A stretch of DNA of 64,000 nucleotides from an uncultured Porphyromonadaceae bacterium (GTDB lineage Bacteria; Bacteroidota; Bacteroidia; Bacteroidales; Muribaculaceae). The DNA is taken from positions 50,598 through 114,597 of the forward strand of contig CAMWRH010000001.1 of assembly GCA_947176605.1 (NCBI GenBank). Reading direction: 5' to 3'. A program made the translations under genes and the position numbers. The notes beneath the pieces are model-generated. The model searched no databases. It was given only the letters and a program-made list of their open reading frames with translations, and was not told where the DNA came from. Below, piece by piece: positions 1-10,683 of this stretch; within the stretch, counting starts at the first letter, position 1; each line of letters starts with the position of its first letter.

Positions 1-828
1 TACGGTGCCGTTGATCACACCTACCTGTGATGTGGTAAGTGCCAGCCCCCCGGCCGGGACTGAATCAAGCAGGAAAGGTGGCACGAGTTTGATGCATAAT
101 GCTTCAGGCAGCCGGTAAAGCAGCATGAATGCAAGTGCGGCCACTATCCCCGGTTTGCGGAAGAAGGTGAAGAATGTGGATATAAAGTCTCTGCCAATCG
201 TAGACACACGCACTCCCGGCATAGGACAATCTGACGCCGGATGTGGCAATATATACAGATGATAGCAGAAGACTGCGACAAAGAATACCGACAGGATGGC
301 GAATGTCACTGCCCATGCGGAGGCGATGTGGCCCATCGATCTCTCAAGATATCCGGCAAGTATCACCAGTCCTCCTTGCCCGACTACGCTTGCGAGCCGA
401 TAGAACGTAGAGCGGACTCCCACATAAGCCGCCTGTTCCTTTTCGCTGAGTGCGAGTATGTAGAATCCATCGGCGGCCACATCGTGGGTGGCTGATGCAA
501 AAGCCATAAGCCAGAATGCCGCCAAAGTGGCCCCGAGCCAAAGTGTGGTGCCAAGTGAGAATGCCACACATCCCATCGAGAGGGCTATGACGGCCTGCAT
601 ACAGATAATCCAGAGACGCTTGGTGCGGAATAAGTCAAGGAATGGACTCCAGAATGGCTTTATGACCCACGGGAGATAGAGCCAACCGGTATAATATGCC
701 ATATCGGCCTTCGGCATCCCCATGTTGGAAAACATAAGGACCGTGAGCACATTGACTGCAAAATAGGGTAGTCCTTCTGCCACATACAGTGTCGGGATCC
801 AGCTCCATGGAGTACGTTGCTTAATCAT
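1..828 (-). CDS. MFS transporter, AmpG/muropeptide-permease-like (3' end beyond left edge)
   Basis: Reverse strand reads MIKQRTPWSWIPTLYVAEGLPYFAVNVLTVLMFSNMGMPKADMAYYTGWLYLPWVIKPFWSPFLD..., a multi-TM MFS/AmpG-like protein; its start overlaps the stop of the DUF4922 gene (821-828). Open to position 1. Confidence 0.8.
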   Translation of the reverse strand, partial: MIKQRTPWSWIPTLYVAEGLPYFAVNVLTVLMFSNMGMPKADMAYYTGWLYLPWVIKPFWSPFLDLFRTKRLWIICMQAVIALSMGCVAFSLGTTLWLGATLAAFWLMAFASATHDVAADGFYILALSEKEQAAYVGVRSTFYRLASVVGQGGLVILAGYLERSMGHIASAWAVTFAILSVFFVAVFCYHLYILPHPASDCPMPGVRVSTIGRDFISTFFTFFRKPGIVAALAFMLLYRLPEALCIKLVPPFLLDSVPAGGLALTTSQVGVINGTV

Positions 829-1729
829 TTTGCTCCGAATCAGAAGAATCATCCACAGGCGGAAGAGCTACCTCAGAATAGACCTTCCGGATATCAGCAT
901 CTGTCATGGCCTTGAAATCGGCAAGCCTTGGCAGTATGATTATCCCGGCCATGTCAATTGCCCCGGGACTTACCATTATCCCCGGCATATCGTCAGACGA
1001 AGTATAACATGACGGACGATGTGCACCCCTCGGCACTATGGCTACCCGCAGGGAGCCGTCGGATCCGAGCCACATGTAGGCATTCACAAGCGAAAGGTCC
1101 TCTGCTCCGGATTTGACATCTTTCCCGCCAATACGGGTCATCACATGCAGGCGTATCATTCCGCTCACATCCGGAGTTATGATATCATAGTACACCTGAA
1201 ATGGCAATGCCGCTATGTCGCCGCCGTCTTCAAGATAGCGCATAAGCGGAAGTTCGGCAGTTCTTACGGCCTGGCAATGCAGATGGTCGGGGGCGGATGC
1301 TCCCGCATGCGCACCGTTGAAAAATACCGTCATACCCGGCAGGCGCTCAGCCATGGATGCCATTTCAATCGGGATATCTCCCTGCGGTACATGCCTGACT
1401 GAGGCTATGGTAAAATGCAGAGGAAAAATAGGGTAGGGATTGACCAGAAAATCCCATCCTGCCACTATTGTCTCAGTGGTCTGCTCAGCCGGACGGTTTG
1501 AACCGCACAGGAAGCACGGGCGCTGCCTGATGGCAGCTGCATCCGTAGGCGCCCCTGTTGATACTTTTCTGGCAGGGTTAAACTGCAAAGCGCCCTCCAG
1601 AGCACCGATTCTGAACGAGCGACGCTCGCTGAATCCAAGCGACTCGTAGTTGGCTCGAGCCAATGGCCAGACTTCAAGCTGGGCATCGCGCAATTCGGCC
1701 AGCTTCTCTATCATTAAAGTTTCATCCAT
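821..1729 (-). CDS. DUF4922 (HIT/GalT-like) domain protein
   Basis: 302 aa; motifs PCFLCGSNRP, LVNPYPIFPLHFTIAS, HLHCQAV typical of the DUF4922 family. Confidence 0.75.
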   Translation of the reverse strand: MDETLMIEKLAELRDAQLEVWPLARANYESLGFSERRSFRIGALEGALQFNPARKVSTGAPTDAAAIRQRPCFLCGSNRPAEQTTETIVAGWDFLVNPYPIFPLHFTIASVRHVPQGDIPIEMASMAERLPGMTVFFNGAHAGASAPDHLHCQAVRTAELPLMRYLEDGGDIAALPFQVYYDIITPDVSGMIRLHVMTRIGGKDVKSGAEDLSLVNAYMWLGSDGSLRVAIVPRGAHRPSCYTSSDDMPGIMVSPGAIDMAGIIILPRLADFKAMTDADIRKVYSEVALPPVDDSSDSEQND

Positions 1730-1741
1730 GATATCGGGGGA

Positions 1742-3130
1742 TTAGACAGAGGATGATTCATTGCCGGTATTCCCTTCGCCTGTAGGGATTCCGGAAGAGT
1801 TGCGCTCATTGCTATGTATGCGGGCTATGAGTTCATTGGTGCGCACAAAGTCTTTGTATGCATTATGCTCATTTACTTTTTCCACAGAGAGAGATGCATC
1901 GGAGTTGCCTGTCCAGCGGCGGCAGTAATAAATGCCGTCAAATATGCGTCCTATTCGGTAATTGCGGCTCAGACGCAGGCACATCGCATAATCTTCGCCA
2001 TAGCTGACATTTGGGAAGAGTATTTCACGCACAACGTCTCTGACATAACCGCGCGGAGCGCCGAATCCGTTGATGCGCAATGCATTATTCGCACCGTTCT
2101 CATCGGTCCACTCCCGATGGTCAATAAGCCCCGGAGGTATCGGATGAAGATTGAAATCCGTCATGAAGTAACTGCCAATGACGGCTGCATACCCTCCTTC
2201 ATAGAACTTGTCGACCATTATCTGCAGTGTATGCTCGGAAGCATAAATATCATCTGAATCAAGCTGAATGGCGAAGAATCCGCACTTGTCGCAAAGCACA
2301 GCCTCATTCCAGCAGCCTCCTATGCCGAGATGCTCGGAGCCGTCAAGGCAGATCAGATGCAGGCGCGGATCGTGAATATTCTCAAGCAATTGACGTGTGC
2401 CGTCGGTCGAAGCATTGTCGACTACGATTACGTTGAACTCAAAATCCGTGATCTGGCTGAGCGCAGATTTCACCGCATCACCGACAGTATCGACACGATT
2501 CCGCACCGGTATCACGACAGAGGCGCGTACGCCGCCTGGCAACTGGCTTTCATGGAATGTGAGCTGAATCTTTTCAGTCGGTGCCAGTGCATCGATTTCA
2601 AAAAGATGCTGATATAGAGCATCCTCCATTTCAGCCTGATAATGGATATTGCGCGGGTCGACGTAATCATGCTGTTTCTCGCCGCTCTTCCGGTAATCCA
2701 CACGTTCTACGGTGTAGAGGTATTCGGGAATCATCTGAAAGAAACGACCCTGACTCAGACGCAACCGCAATGCATACCATCCGCCGTCCATATAGTCGGA
2801 GTCGTCTTCTGAGAAGTCCTCTGTAGCCGTAAGCACATCTGCTGCATTAAGCAGCACAAAGGCTCCGAAATCGAAGTCGTCGCGCACCGAGCCGGGCGTA
2901 TACTGAATCAGCGGATGGTCAAGCAATGATCCATCTGCGTTGATTTCACGATACCATGCATACACCATGGATACATCCGTATCCTCCGCCACCTGGCGGA
3001 GGCGCCGCACTGCGTGCTTCTCCAGATGAATCTCCCGGTCAGTGAATGACACGAGAATATACTGCTCGAGAGGAGTGCGGCATATCTCTTCCCGCAGATT
3101 CTCGACATTTTTAAATCTGTGTATTTTCAT
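1742..3130 (-). CDS. Glycosyltransferase family 2 protein
   Basis: 462 aa; GT2 signature ASVVIPVRNRVDTVGDAVKSALSQ...VIVVDNASTDGT, LDSDD. Confidence 0.85.
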   Translation of the reverse strand: MKIHRFKNVENLREEICRTPLEQYILVSFTDREIHLEKHAVRRLRQVAEDTDVSMVYAWYREINADGSLLDHPLIQYTPGSVRDDFDFGAFVLLNAADVLTATEDFSEDDSDYMDGGWYALRLRLSQGRFFQMIPEYLYTVERVDYRKSGEKQHDYVDPRNIHYQAEMEDALYQHLFEIDALAPTEKIQLTFHESQLPGGVRASVVIPVRNRVDTVGDAVKSALSQITDFEFNVIVVDNASTDGTRQLLENIHDPRLHLICLDGSEHLGIGGCWNEAVLCDKCGFFAIQLDSDDIYASEHTLQIMVDKFYEGGYAAVIGSYFMTDFNLHPIPPGLIDHREWTDENGANNALRINGFGAPRGYVRDVVREILFPNVSYGEDYAMCLRLSRNYRIGRIFDGIYYCRRWTGNSDASLSVEKVNEHNAYKDFVRTNELIARIHSNERNSSGIPTGEGNTGNESSSV

Positions 3131-3190
3131 TTTGTCTGGTCAGTATTTGTCATTATGGAATTTTCAGGATGCCGGGATGCCGGCTTTCCA

Positions 3191-6100
3191 CTACTTGGAA
3201 AGCTGCAGCAATCCCTGCATCAGGCGGCTGCGCTGATCGGCATCCTTTACCGATTCAATCGGCACTGAGAGCACCGTCACATTTCCTTTGCCATAGGTGG
3301 AGTGCACGCCGGCCGCTTCTCCTGTATCAGAGTATGTGATGATTACTTCGCCATCTGGATTCACCGGGAGAAGCACATCCGGATTCTCAACTATATACTG
3401 GTCTTCATTGATCGTATTCGAATAAGGGATAGTCGAATTGCCCAATGCTATGCCATAAGTGGAGATTTTGCCACTGCGCGGACGCGAAGCGCCTGCAGAG
3501 GGGCGCACATTAAGCACCTGCTCCGCGAAACTGCGGTCGGCATTATCGCTTCTGGAGTCATAAAGATCACTTACCACATAGGCTCCGCTCGCAATCAAAG
3601 AGCCTCCCTGCGCCACATAAGAGCGTAATGCCTCTTGAAGCGGTTTTGGGAAAGCGGTATAGCTGACACCGCTCGTGCCGGAGCCTACTGTAGTGCGCTT
3701 CTGTTTGCCAAGAATAAGGTCGACTACCTTATAATCTTCAAGATTCACTTTGCCTGCCTCAACGGCAGCTGCCGAACAGCTCACGAATCCATAACCGGCA
3801 TCGGCGACAGCCTCTCCATGCACGGCGGGGAAATCAAACGTATTTCCGGCCACAACCGTGCCGACATATGATGATGAACTTCTGCCGAAGCTCTCGCCTG
3901 CATTACGCCGGAATTCTGTCTGATAACCGGTGAACGACGCGTCGTTGATGTAGGGCACTCCGAAATCGTCTTCGGATTTAAACCCGGCGTTGCCGTCCTG
4001 TGAAAAATGTCCCGGAGCCGACACTCTGTCAAATCCGTTGACTATCAGGACCGGCTCACCTTCCTTGCTTGCACGCAACGAAAGTATTTCCGAGGGGAAG
4101 GCGAGTCCTCCATCGTTGGCCGCAATCACTTTATAGGAGTGTATCAGATCGTCAGTCACCTTTACATCGAAATGGGTAGACGAGGTATCACCCACTTTGT
4201 GGAATCCGAGGGTGCCCTCGGTACGTTCGAGTATGACATAACGGTTGGGCATAGCTGTAGATTCCAAAGGATCCGGCACAGGCTCCCAGCTTAATCTGAA
4301 ATGTCCGGTCTTGACCGGAGTGATTGCAAACTCCTTTACCGGAAGCGGCTGGATTACCACCTCCCGGTCTTTACGCTCGGAAATGAATCTTGCCATCGCC
4401 TTATATATGGCTCGCGACACGAGGAACCGGAAATTAGGATCAAGGCCATACTGCATGTCCTTGAAGTTCTGATGGCTCAGAATCTCAATGAGGGTAGTGG
4501 GCACTTCGGCCACACGGGCTTCCAGATAGGATTTATCCCACATGGAGCGACGTGTCCAGTTGGGTTCGTAAGTGCGGCGGATGTCGCCGGTAATCTGGCG
4601 CATCAGCATGTCGGTAAGCATTCGCGAGTTGGTACGCGGAGTGCCGTCGGCATATATGTCGCCATTATTGGTATAATAGATGCCGAGGGTGCCTACCGTA
4701 GAGTCATCGGCTCGCTTGCCGGCATCAGAGTGAAGGGCGAATGATATGTCGACAGGGATTCCAAGTCCTTCGCGCCCCGGGAGCACTCTGGAGCCGCCTG
4801 CAAGGTAATTTACCCAATGTCCGCGCGAAGTGTAATCATCCTTATAATCATCCGTGCCATGGAAGGGGGAATACACTTTTTCAGGGAATCCGGCCCAGTG
4901 CATCCAATAACGCGCACCCTCAAGATATCTCGGCAGCCCCGAAGTGGTGAAGACCGGAGTGCGTCCTGATGAAGGAGCGGGCTGAGGCGCGGGAGTTGCC
5001 GGGGCAGGAGAATCTATATCGTCATCTTCTGACACGTCATCATAATCATCATCATAGGCATCCTCATCATCTACGTCATCCTGCGACGGGACAGTAGTTT
5101 GCGCTATCGGCGTCGATGGATCATAGTATATGTCGGAACGTGATGTGGAACGGGCTATGTTGCCCATGCCGCCGCCTATTTTCACAGCATCGGCAGTGAC
5201 TATACGGTCGCCACCCTTATCGGATACATTGGTGAGTGTCACTACCGGCACCGTGGCACTGTATCCTTCTTCCAACGGGAATGTGCCAAGATAGATCCAT
5301 GTGCCACCACCCATAGTCTGATTTACCTTAAATTCCCGGCTGCCACCCGAGTAATTGACGGTATAATGGGCATCCTCTGTAGAATTGGGAAGTGTCTTGT
5401 AGCTGACGTATACCGCATATTCTCCATCTTCGGGGATATCCGCATACCATCCGGCCACGGAAGGCTTGCCGTTGCGGATGGTCTTTACCTGTCGGTATGT
5501 GCCGTTCTCAAACGGATTCTCAGTGTCGCGGAAATCTGGCAAATCATAAATGAAACCTTCCTTGTCGCCGGTCTCCCATTTATTGGAGCCATTTTGCTCC
5601 ATATACGTTGTCTGTGAGAAAAGCATACCCCCGTCGTTGGTATCATTATCCACGATGACTTCATGACGGTTGTAGTCGCGTTCACGGGGCAGCATCACAT
5701 AAGCACCTGCATTCTCAAGCATGGGCACGAGGAATGGCAGGACATAGCCCATCGTATATGTGTCCTCGAGCGACTGAAACAGGAATGACCTCTGCCACTG
5801 CCATCCGCCCCCCTTGAAGTATCGGCCGTGACTATGCCACAACGCTATTATATCCCCCTCCATCCCTTTCTTGGGATGGACATATGGATTAAGAGCCGTC
5901 ACAAACGGCACATTGGCACGATACTGAGCCGGAAGCTTATCGATCTTATTTATATAATAAGCAAGATTACGCGATCCCACATTCAGTGTGATATTGTAGT
6001 CCGCAATCGAATCCGGCAGATTGCGCCGGATCACCTTGGTAAGTTCGTTGATAAGGTCTTTGCTTACCGGCATATAGGTAAAATTCTCATTCAGTGACAC

Positions 6101-6511
6101 TCCGACCGTGCCCTGTGATTTATTGGGAGTGACACGATTCACCCTTAGTCCGCCGGGATTCTGCTCCTTAGGCATCCAGTCGAGAATAGCACTGTTGACC
6201 TTCAGTGTCAGAGGATCATCCGATGGTTTTTCAACGGCGGGCTGCGTGGTCTTGGGTTTGGTTGAGGCGGCCTTGCGCACTCGATTTGAAGACTTCTTGG
6301 AGGAAGTCTTCTTAGCGGTGGTGCGCTTCTTGGAGGAGGAGGAGGTCTTTTTTCTTGCAGTCTGTGTGGTTTTAGCCTTGGTCTTTTTAGTGGCGGCCAC
6401 ACTCTCGACACCGACCATCGATACCGAGGCTACAATCGCCATTACAAGACAACCCACATATCTTGAGAATCGTAGTTTCTTCATAGAATACAGCCGTTTG
6501 AGATACGGCAA
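3191..6511 (-). CDS. Secreted golvesin-domain / N-acetylmuramoyl-L-alanine amidase-like protein (often annotated xanthan lyase)
   Basis: 1106 aa, signal-like N-terminus, Lys/Thr/Ser-rich linker, golvesin-like GWYADIPEDGEYAVYVSYKTLPNSTEDAHYTVNYSGG, amidase-like and Fn3-like segments. Confidence 0.6.
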   Translation of the reverse strand: MPYLKRLYSMKKLRFSRYVGCLVMAIVASVSMVGVESVAATKKTKAKTTQTARKKTSSSSKKRTTAKKTSSKKSSNRVRKAASTKPKTTQPAVEKPSDDPLTLKVNSAILDWMPKEQNPGGLRVNRVTPNKSQGTVGVSLNENFTYMPVSKDLINELTKVIRRNLPDSIADYNITLNVGSRNLAYYINKIDKLPAQYRANVPFVTALNPYVHPKKGMEGDIIALWHSHGRYFKGGGWQWQRSFLFQSLEDTYTMGYVLPFLVPMLENAGAYVMLPRERDYNRHEVIVDNDTNDGGMLFSQTTYMEQNGSNKWETGDKEGFIYDLPDFRDTENPFENGTYRQVKTIRNGKPSVAGWYADIPEDGEYAVYVSYKTLPNSTEDAHYTVNYSGGSREFKVNQTMGGGTWIYLGTFPLEEGYSATVPVVTLTNVSDKGGDRIVTADAVKIGGGMGNIARSTSRSDIYYDPSTPIAQTTVPSQDDVDDEDAYDDDYDDVSEDDDIDSPAPATPAPQPAPSSGRTPVFTTSGLPRYLEGARYWMHWAGFPEKVYSPFHGTDDYKDDYTSRGHWVNYLAGGSRVLPGREGLGIPVDISFALHSDAGKRADDSTVGTLGIYYTNNGDIYADGTPRTNSRMLTDMLMRQITGDIRRTYEPNWTRRSMWDKSYLEARVAEVPTTLIEILSHQNFKDMQYGLDPNFRFLVSRAIYKAMARFISERKDREVVIQPLPVKEFAITPVKTGHFRLSWEPVPDPLESTAMPNRYVILERTEGTLGFHKVGDTSSTHFDVKVTDDLIHSYKVIAANDGGLAFPSEILSLRASKEGEPVLIVNGFDRVSAPGHFSQDGNAGFKSEDDFGVPYINDASFTGYQTEFRRNAGESFGRSSSSYVGTVVAGNTFDFPAVHGEAVADAGYGFVSCSAAAVEAGKVNLEDYKVVDLILGKQKRTTVGSGTSGVSYTAFPKPLQEALRSYVAQGGSLIASGAYVVSDLYDSRSDNADRSFAEQVLNVRPSAGASRPRSGKISTYGIALGNSTIPYSNTINEDQYIVENPDVLLPVNPDGEVIITYSDTGEAAGVHSTYGKGNVTVLSVPIESVKDADQRSRLMQGLLQLSK

Positions 6512-6837
6512 TTTACAAATTTAGCAAAATTTCGGATTATACCTTCTATATAACGGTTTAGAAATGGATTCTCACCGTTAAATTTCTTAAAATACACACA
6601 TCCACATCTGCCGGAAACCAAAATACCTATGCTTATCAATCTGCAGCCTCAGCCGCTCACGCGACGCCCATGTCGTGAAGATTATTTGGCCACCGTCACC
6701 TTCAACAGACCGGATCACACCACAGAATCCGCCTCATACCGGAATATTTCACTTTCCCCAATAAATAACAGGACTGAATATTCCGCCATTTCAAAGATTT
6801 TTATTAACTTCGCAATAGAATCTAAACCAGAAATAAA

Positions 6838-8481
6838 ATGGCAACAAAACCCTTCCATTATCAGGATCCTTTCCCCTTGGGAGAAGATACCACCGAATAT
6901 CAGCTCATCACAAAAGACTACGTGAAAGTTGAGAACTGGAATGGACACGAAATGCTCGTGGTCGATCCCGAAGCCCTCACCCTCCTTGCTAATGTAGCTT
7001 CTCACAACTGCTCATTCATGCTGCGTCGCGAGCATAACGAGATGGTCGCCAAGATACTTAGCGATCCGGAAGCCTCCGACAACGATAAGTTTGTGGCCCT
7101 TACGATGCTGCGCAACGCCGAAGTAGCCAGCAAGGGCGTGCTTCCTTTCTGTCAGGATACTGGCACATCCATCTGCGCCGCCTACAAAGGGCAGCATGTG
7201 TGGACCGGGTGCAATGACGAAGAAAAAATATCACTCGGCGTATACAAGACCTACACCGAGAACAACCTCCGCTACTCGCAGAATGCACCCCTGACAATGT
7301 ACGATGAGGTCAACACCGGCTGCAATCTCCCTGCCCAGATAGAGATCCACGCTACGGAGGATGATGAATACAAGTTCCTGTTTGTGGCAAAAGGAGGCGG
7401 CTCAGCCAACAAGACATACCTCTACCAGGAAACGAAAGCCATACTCAACAAGAAGACTCTCGTACCCTTCCTGATTGAAAAGATGAAGACACTCGGCACT
7501 GCCGCCTGTCCCCCGTATCACATAGCATTCGTAATAGGCGGCACCTCTGCAGAGATGAACCTTGCCACCGTCAAGAAAGCCTCGGTAAAATATTACGATG
7601 CCCTCCCCACGACCGGCAATGAATACGGGCGTGCATTCCGTGATATTGAGCTTGAGAAAGAGCTTCTCGAAGCCGCGCAGAACCTTGGACTCGGAGCTCA
7701 GTTCGGCGGCAAATACTTCGCACACGACATCCGCGTAATACGCCTTCCCCGTCATGGCGCATCCTGCCCGGTAGGTATGGGTGTAAGCTGCTCAGCCGAC
7801 CGCAACATCAAAGCCAAAATCAACCGCGAAGGACTTTGGGTGGAAAAACTTGACGAATTCCCCGGCGAACTGATTCCCCAGGAACTGCGCAATGCCGGAG
7901 AAGGGGAAGTGGTAGAGATAGATCTCAACCGCCCGATGAACGAGATACTTGCCGAACTCGACAAATACCCCGTATCGACACGCCTCTCGCTCAAAGGCAC
8001 CATAATCGTAGGCCGGGATATCGCACACGCCAAAATCAAGGAACGCCTTGATGCCGGCGAGCCGATGCCTGAATATCTCAAAAACCATCCGATCTACTAT
8101 GCGGGCCCGGCAAAGAAGCCCGAAGGGATGCCCTCGGGATCATTCGGTCCCACTACAGCCGGTCGTATGGACAGCTATGTCGACCAGTTCCAGAGCGCAG
8201 GCGGCTCAATGATCATGATAGCGAAAGGCAATCGTTCGCAGCAGGTGACCGATGCATGCAAAAAGCATGGCGGATTCTATCTGGGGTCAATCGGTGGTCC
8301 GGCAGCCATTCTGGCTCAAAACAGCATCAAGAACGTGGAACTTCTTGAATACCCCGAACTCGGAATGGAAGCAATCTGGAAGATAGAAGTCGAAAACTTC
8401 CCGGCATTCATTCTGGTAGACAACAAAGGCAACGATTTCTTTAAGCAGATTAAGCCCCGCTGTCCGATGGACTGCAAATAA
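6838..8481 (+). CDS. Fumarate hydratase, class I (Fe-S)
   Basis: 547 aa; [42 protein letters not shown] motifs. Confidence 0.93.
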   Translation: MATKPFHYQDPFPLGEDTTEYQLITKDYVKVENWNGHEMLVVDPEALTLLANVASHNCSFMLRREHNEMVAKILSDPEASDNDKFVALTMLRNAEVASKGVLPFCQDTGTSICAAYKGQHVWTGCNDEEKISLGVYKTYTENNLRYSQNAPLTMYDEVNTGCNLPAQIEIHATEDDEYKFLFVAKGGGSANKTYLYQETKAILNKKTLVPFLIEKMKTLGTAACPPYHIAFVIGGTSAEMNLATVKKASVKYYDALPTTGNEYGRAFRDIELEKELLEAAQNLGLGAQFGGKYFAHDIRVIRLPRHGASCPVGMGVSCSADRNIKAKINREGLWVEKLDEFPGELIPQELRNAGEGEVVEIDLNRPMNEILAELDKYPVSTRLSLKGTIIVGRDIAHAKIKERLDAGEPMPEYLKNHPIYYAGPAKKPEGMPSGSFGPTTAGRMDSYVDQFQSAGGSMIMIAKGNRSQQVTDACKKHGGFYLGSIGGPAAILAQNSIKNVELLEYPELGMEAIWKIEVENFPAFILVDNKGNDFFKQIKPRCPMDCK

Positions 8482-8598
8482 GGCTCCGGCGTATCGACAT
8501 GCAATATTTTGCATAAACGCCAAAAGCCAACCATGTCCGAGATGCCGCGGAAGTCGTGGGCAATCACGATAGATACTTGACCCACACCTTAATAATAA

Positions 8599-8651
8599 TT
8601 GGCCATATCCCATCGTAATACATCGGCGGGATATGGCCAATAGATTTTTTT
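8599..8651 (+). terminator. Rho-independent terminator downstream of fumarase
   Basis: Perfect 13-bp inverted repeat ttggccatatccc / gggatatggccaa followed by tagatttttttt. Confidence 0.85.
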
Positions 8652-8672
8652 TGACTGTTAAATACGTGACTA

Positions 8673-8704
8673 TTTGGATTGTTAGGATAATTTTATTAAT
8701 TTTG
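8673..8704 (+). promoter_or_regulatory. Bacteroidetes-type promoter for glycogen synthase
   Basis: TTTG (8673-8676), 20-nt spacer, TAATTTTG (8697-8704), fitting the -33/-7 consensus. Confidence 0.65.
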
Positions 8705-8878
8705 CAGTCATGATTGCCGAGTCAAATAGAGTAAATTCAAGGCATTCGTGCCAAGCTCTTTCTGTCCGGCTTACGCGTGAATGTATTCACGCGTGATATG
8801 AAGACTTAAGTATATATCTGGCTTCAATTTACGACAAAGCGCCACATAGCGCTTTTACAGGTAATAAGATTTATCACG

Positions 8879-10531
8879 ATGCATAAAACATCTGACTTTA
8901 AGCAGCCCGACCTTCTGTTTGAGGCCTCGTGGGAGGTCTGCAACAAGATTGGGGGCATATATACCGTACTTTCCACAAAAGCACGCGAACTGAAGAAAAT
9001 CATGGGCGACAACCTGATTTTCATCGGGCCGGATGTGTGGTCAGAACAGAATCCCTCTCCGACATTTCTGGAGCGCAAGACCCTGCTTAAAAACGCAGTA
9101 TCGTCAATGCGCCTCCCCGATGGCATCTCAATCCGCGTAGGACGCTGGGATATTCCGGGCTCACCCATAGTTGTGCTTGTGAAGTTTCAGAGTCTTATGG
9201 GCAATATGAATGCCATATACGGCGAGATGTGGGAGAAATTCAAAGTTGACTCCCTCCACGCATACGGCGATTATGAAGAAGGGTGTTCATTCGCAGTAGC
9301 GGCCGCAAAAGTCATGATAGCCCTTTCAAAACATCTCAATGGCTCTAATACAGTAGCTCACTTCAACGAATGGACTACAGGGATGGGGTTGCTGTATCTG
9401 AAGGCTCATGCGCCTCAGATAGCTACAGTATTCACCACACACGCCACAAGCATCGGCCGCTCGATCTGTGGCAACGGCAAGCCTCTCTACGAATATTTCG
9501 AGCACTACAACGGCGACCAGATGGCCCGCGAGCTCAACATGGAATCCAAACATTCCCTGGAAAAAGCGGCCGCCCACAACGCCGACTGCTTCACAACCGT
9601 AAGTGAAGTCACTGCCCGCGAATGCACTCAGCTCCTTGAGTGCACACCACAGGTGGTGACCCCCAACGGATTCGAGCCGGATTTCCTGCCCGGCAAGCGA
9701 ATTTATGCACAGCAACGCAAGGCAGGCCGCGAACGCCTGCTCCGCATAGCCTCTTTCCTGACAGGAGAGAAATACACCGATGATACATTCATCATCGCGA
9801 CTTCAGGCCGCAACGAATACCGCAACAAAGGACTTGACCTTTACATTGATGCTGTAGAAGCGGCCGGCTCGGCATGTCTGCGAGAGAATGGCAAGATACT
9901 TGCATTGATTCTCGTACCCGCATGGGTAAAGGAACCTGCAGGCGAACTGCTGATTGACCTCAATCACGGCGGCGCAGACCGACCCGAAGTGAGCTATCTG
10001 ACCCATCGCCTCAACAATGAGGGCGAAGACTCCATATGCAGGAGACTGGCGCAGATCCAGGCCGACAGCCGGCAAAGTAATACGCGCATCATATTCGTGC
10101 CATGTTATCTTGACGGTCACGACGGGATAGTCGATATCGCATACTATGACCTGCTTCCGGCTCTGGACATGACCGTATTCGCCTCCTACTACGAACCCTG
10201 GGGATATACGCCTCTTGAGAGCGTGGCATTCGGAGTGCCCACGATCACGACCGATAAGGCCGGATTCGGACAGTGGGTATTGTCAAACTTCAAGAACTCC
10301 CTTTGCGCCACAGGAGCATTCGTAACACCGCGTAATGACAGCAATTATACGGAAAGCACCAATGTAATCGCCTCTCAGATCGCTGAATACATGGCACTTC
10401 CGGCGGCACAGATAAAATCAGCCCGACAGGCCGCTGCCGACACCGCGCGGAAGGCCGACTGGCAATTCTTCATCAAGGATTACGAAAAAGCATTTGACAT
10501 CGCGCTCACCAATGCCGCAATGCGACAGTAA
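8879..10531 (+). CDS. Glycogen/starch synthase (GT3-like)
   Basis: 550 aa; LLFEASWEVCNKIGGIYTVLSTKA, FTTHATSIGRSICGNG, YYEPWGYTPLESVAFGVPTITTDKAGFG. Confidence 0.92.
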   Translation: MHKTSDFKQPDLLFEASWEVCNKIGGIYTVLSTKARELKKIMGDNLIFIGPDVWSEQNPSPTFLERKTLLKNAVSSMRLPDGISIRVGRWDIPGSPIVVLVKFQSLMGNMNAIYGEMWEKFKVDSLHAYGDYEEGCSFAVAAAKVMIALSKHLNGSNTVAHFNEWTTGMGLLYLKAHAPQIATVFTTHATSIGRSICGNGKPLYEYFEHYNGDQMARELNMESKHSLEKAAAHNADCFTTVSEVTARECTQLLECTPQVVTPNGFEPDFLPGKRIYAQQRKAGRERLLRIASFLTGEKYTDDTFIIATSGRNEYRNKGLDLYIDAVEAAGSACLRENGKILALILVPAWVKEPAGELLIDLNHGGADRPEVSYLTHRLNNEGEDSICRRLAQIQADSRQSNTRIIFVPCYLDGHDGIVDIAYYDLLPALDMTVFASYYEPWGYTPLESVAFGVPTITTDKAGFGQWVLSNFKNSLCATGAFVTPRNDSNYTESTNVIASQIAEYMALPAAQIKSARQAAADTARKADWQFFIKDYEKAFDIALTNAAMRQ

Positions 10532-10683
10532 TTCATCCAATTCACAAACATAAGAGTCTGCTAAAGGATAAAAGAATGCAATACTTCTGCAGCAGACTAT
10601 GCTGTGAGAAGCCGGATACGGAGTGACTTCCCGTACGGCTCCACTCAATATTTCAATCAAGAAACATTATCAACAATAATAAT

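Noticed and set aside
6108-6524. 138-aa ORF antisense to the golvesin protein N-terminus
   Set aside because: Produced by the low-complexity K/T/S-rich coding region on the other strand.
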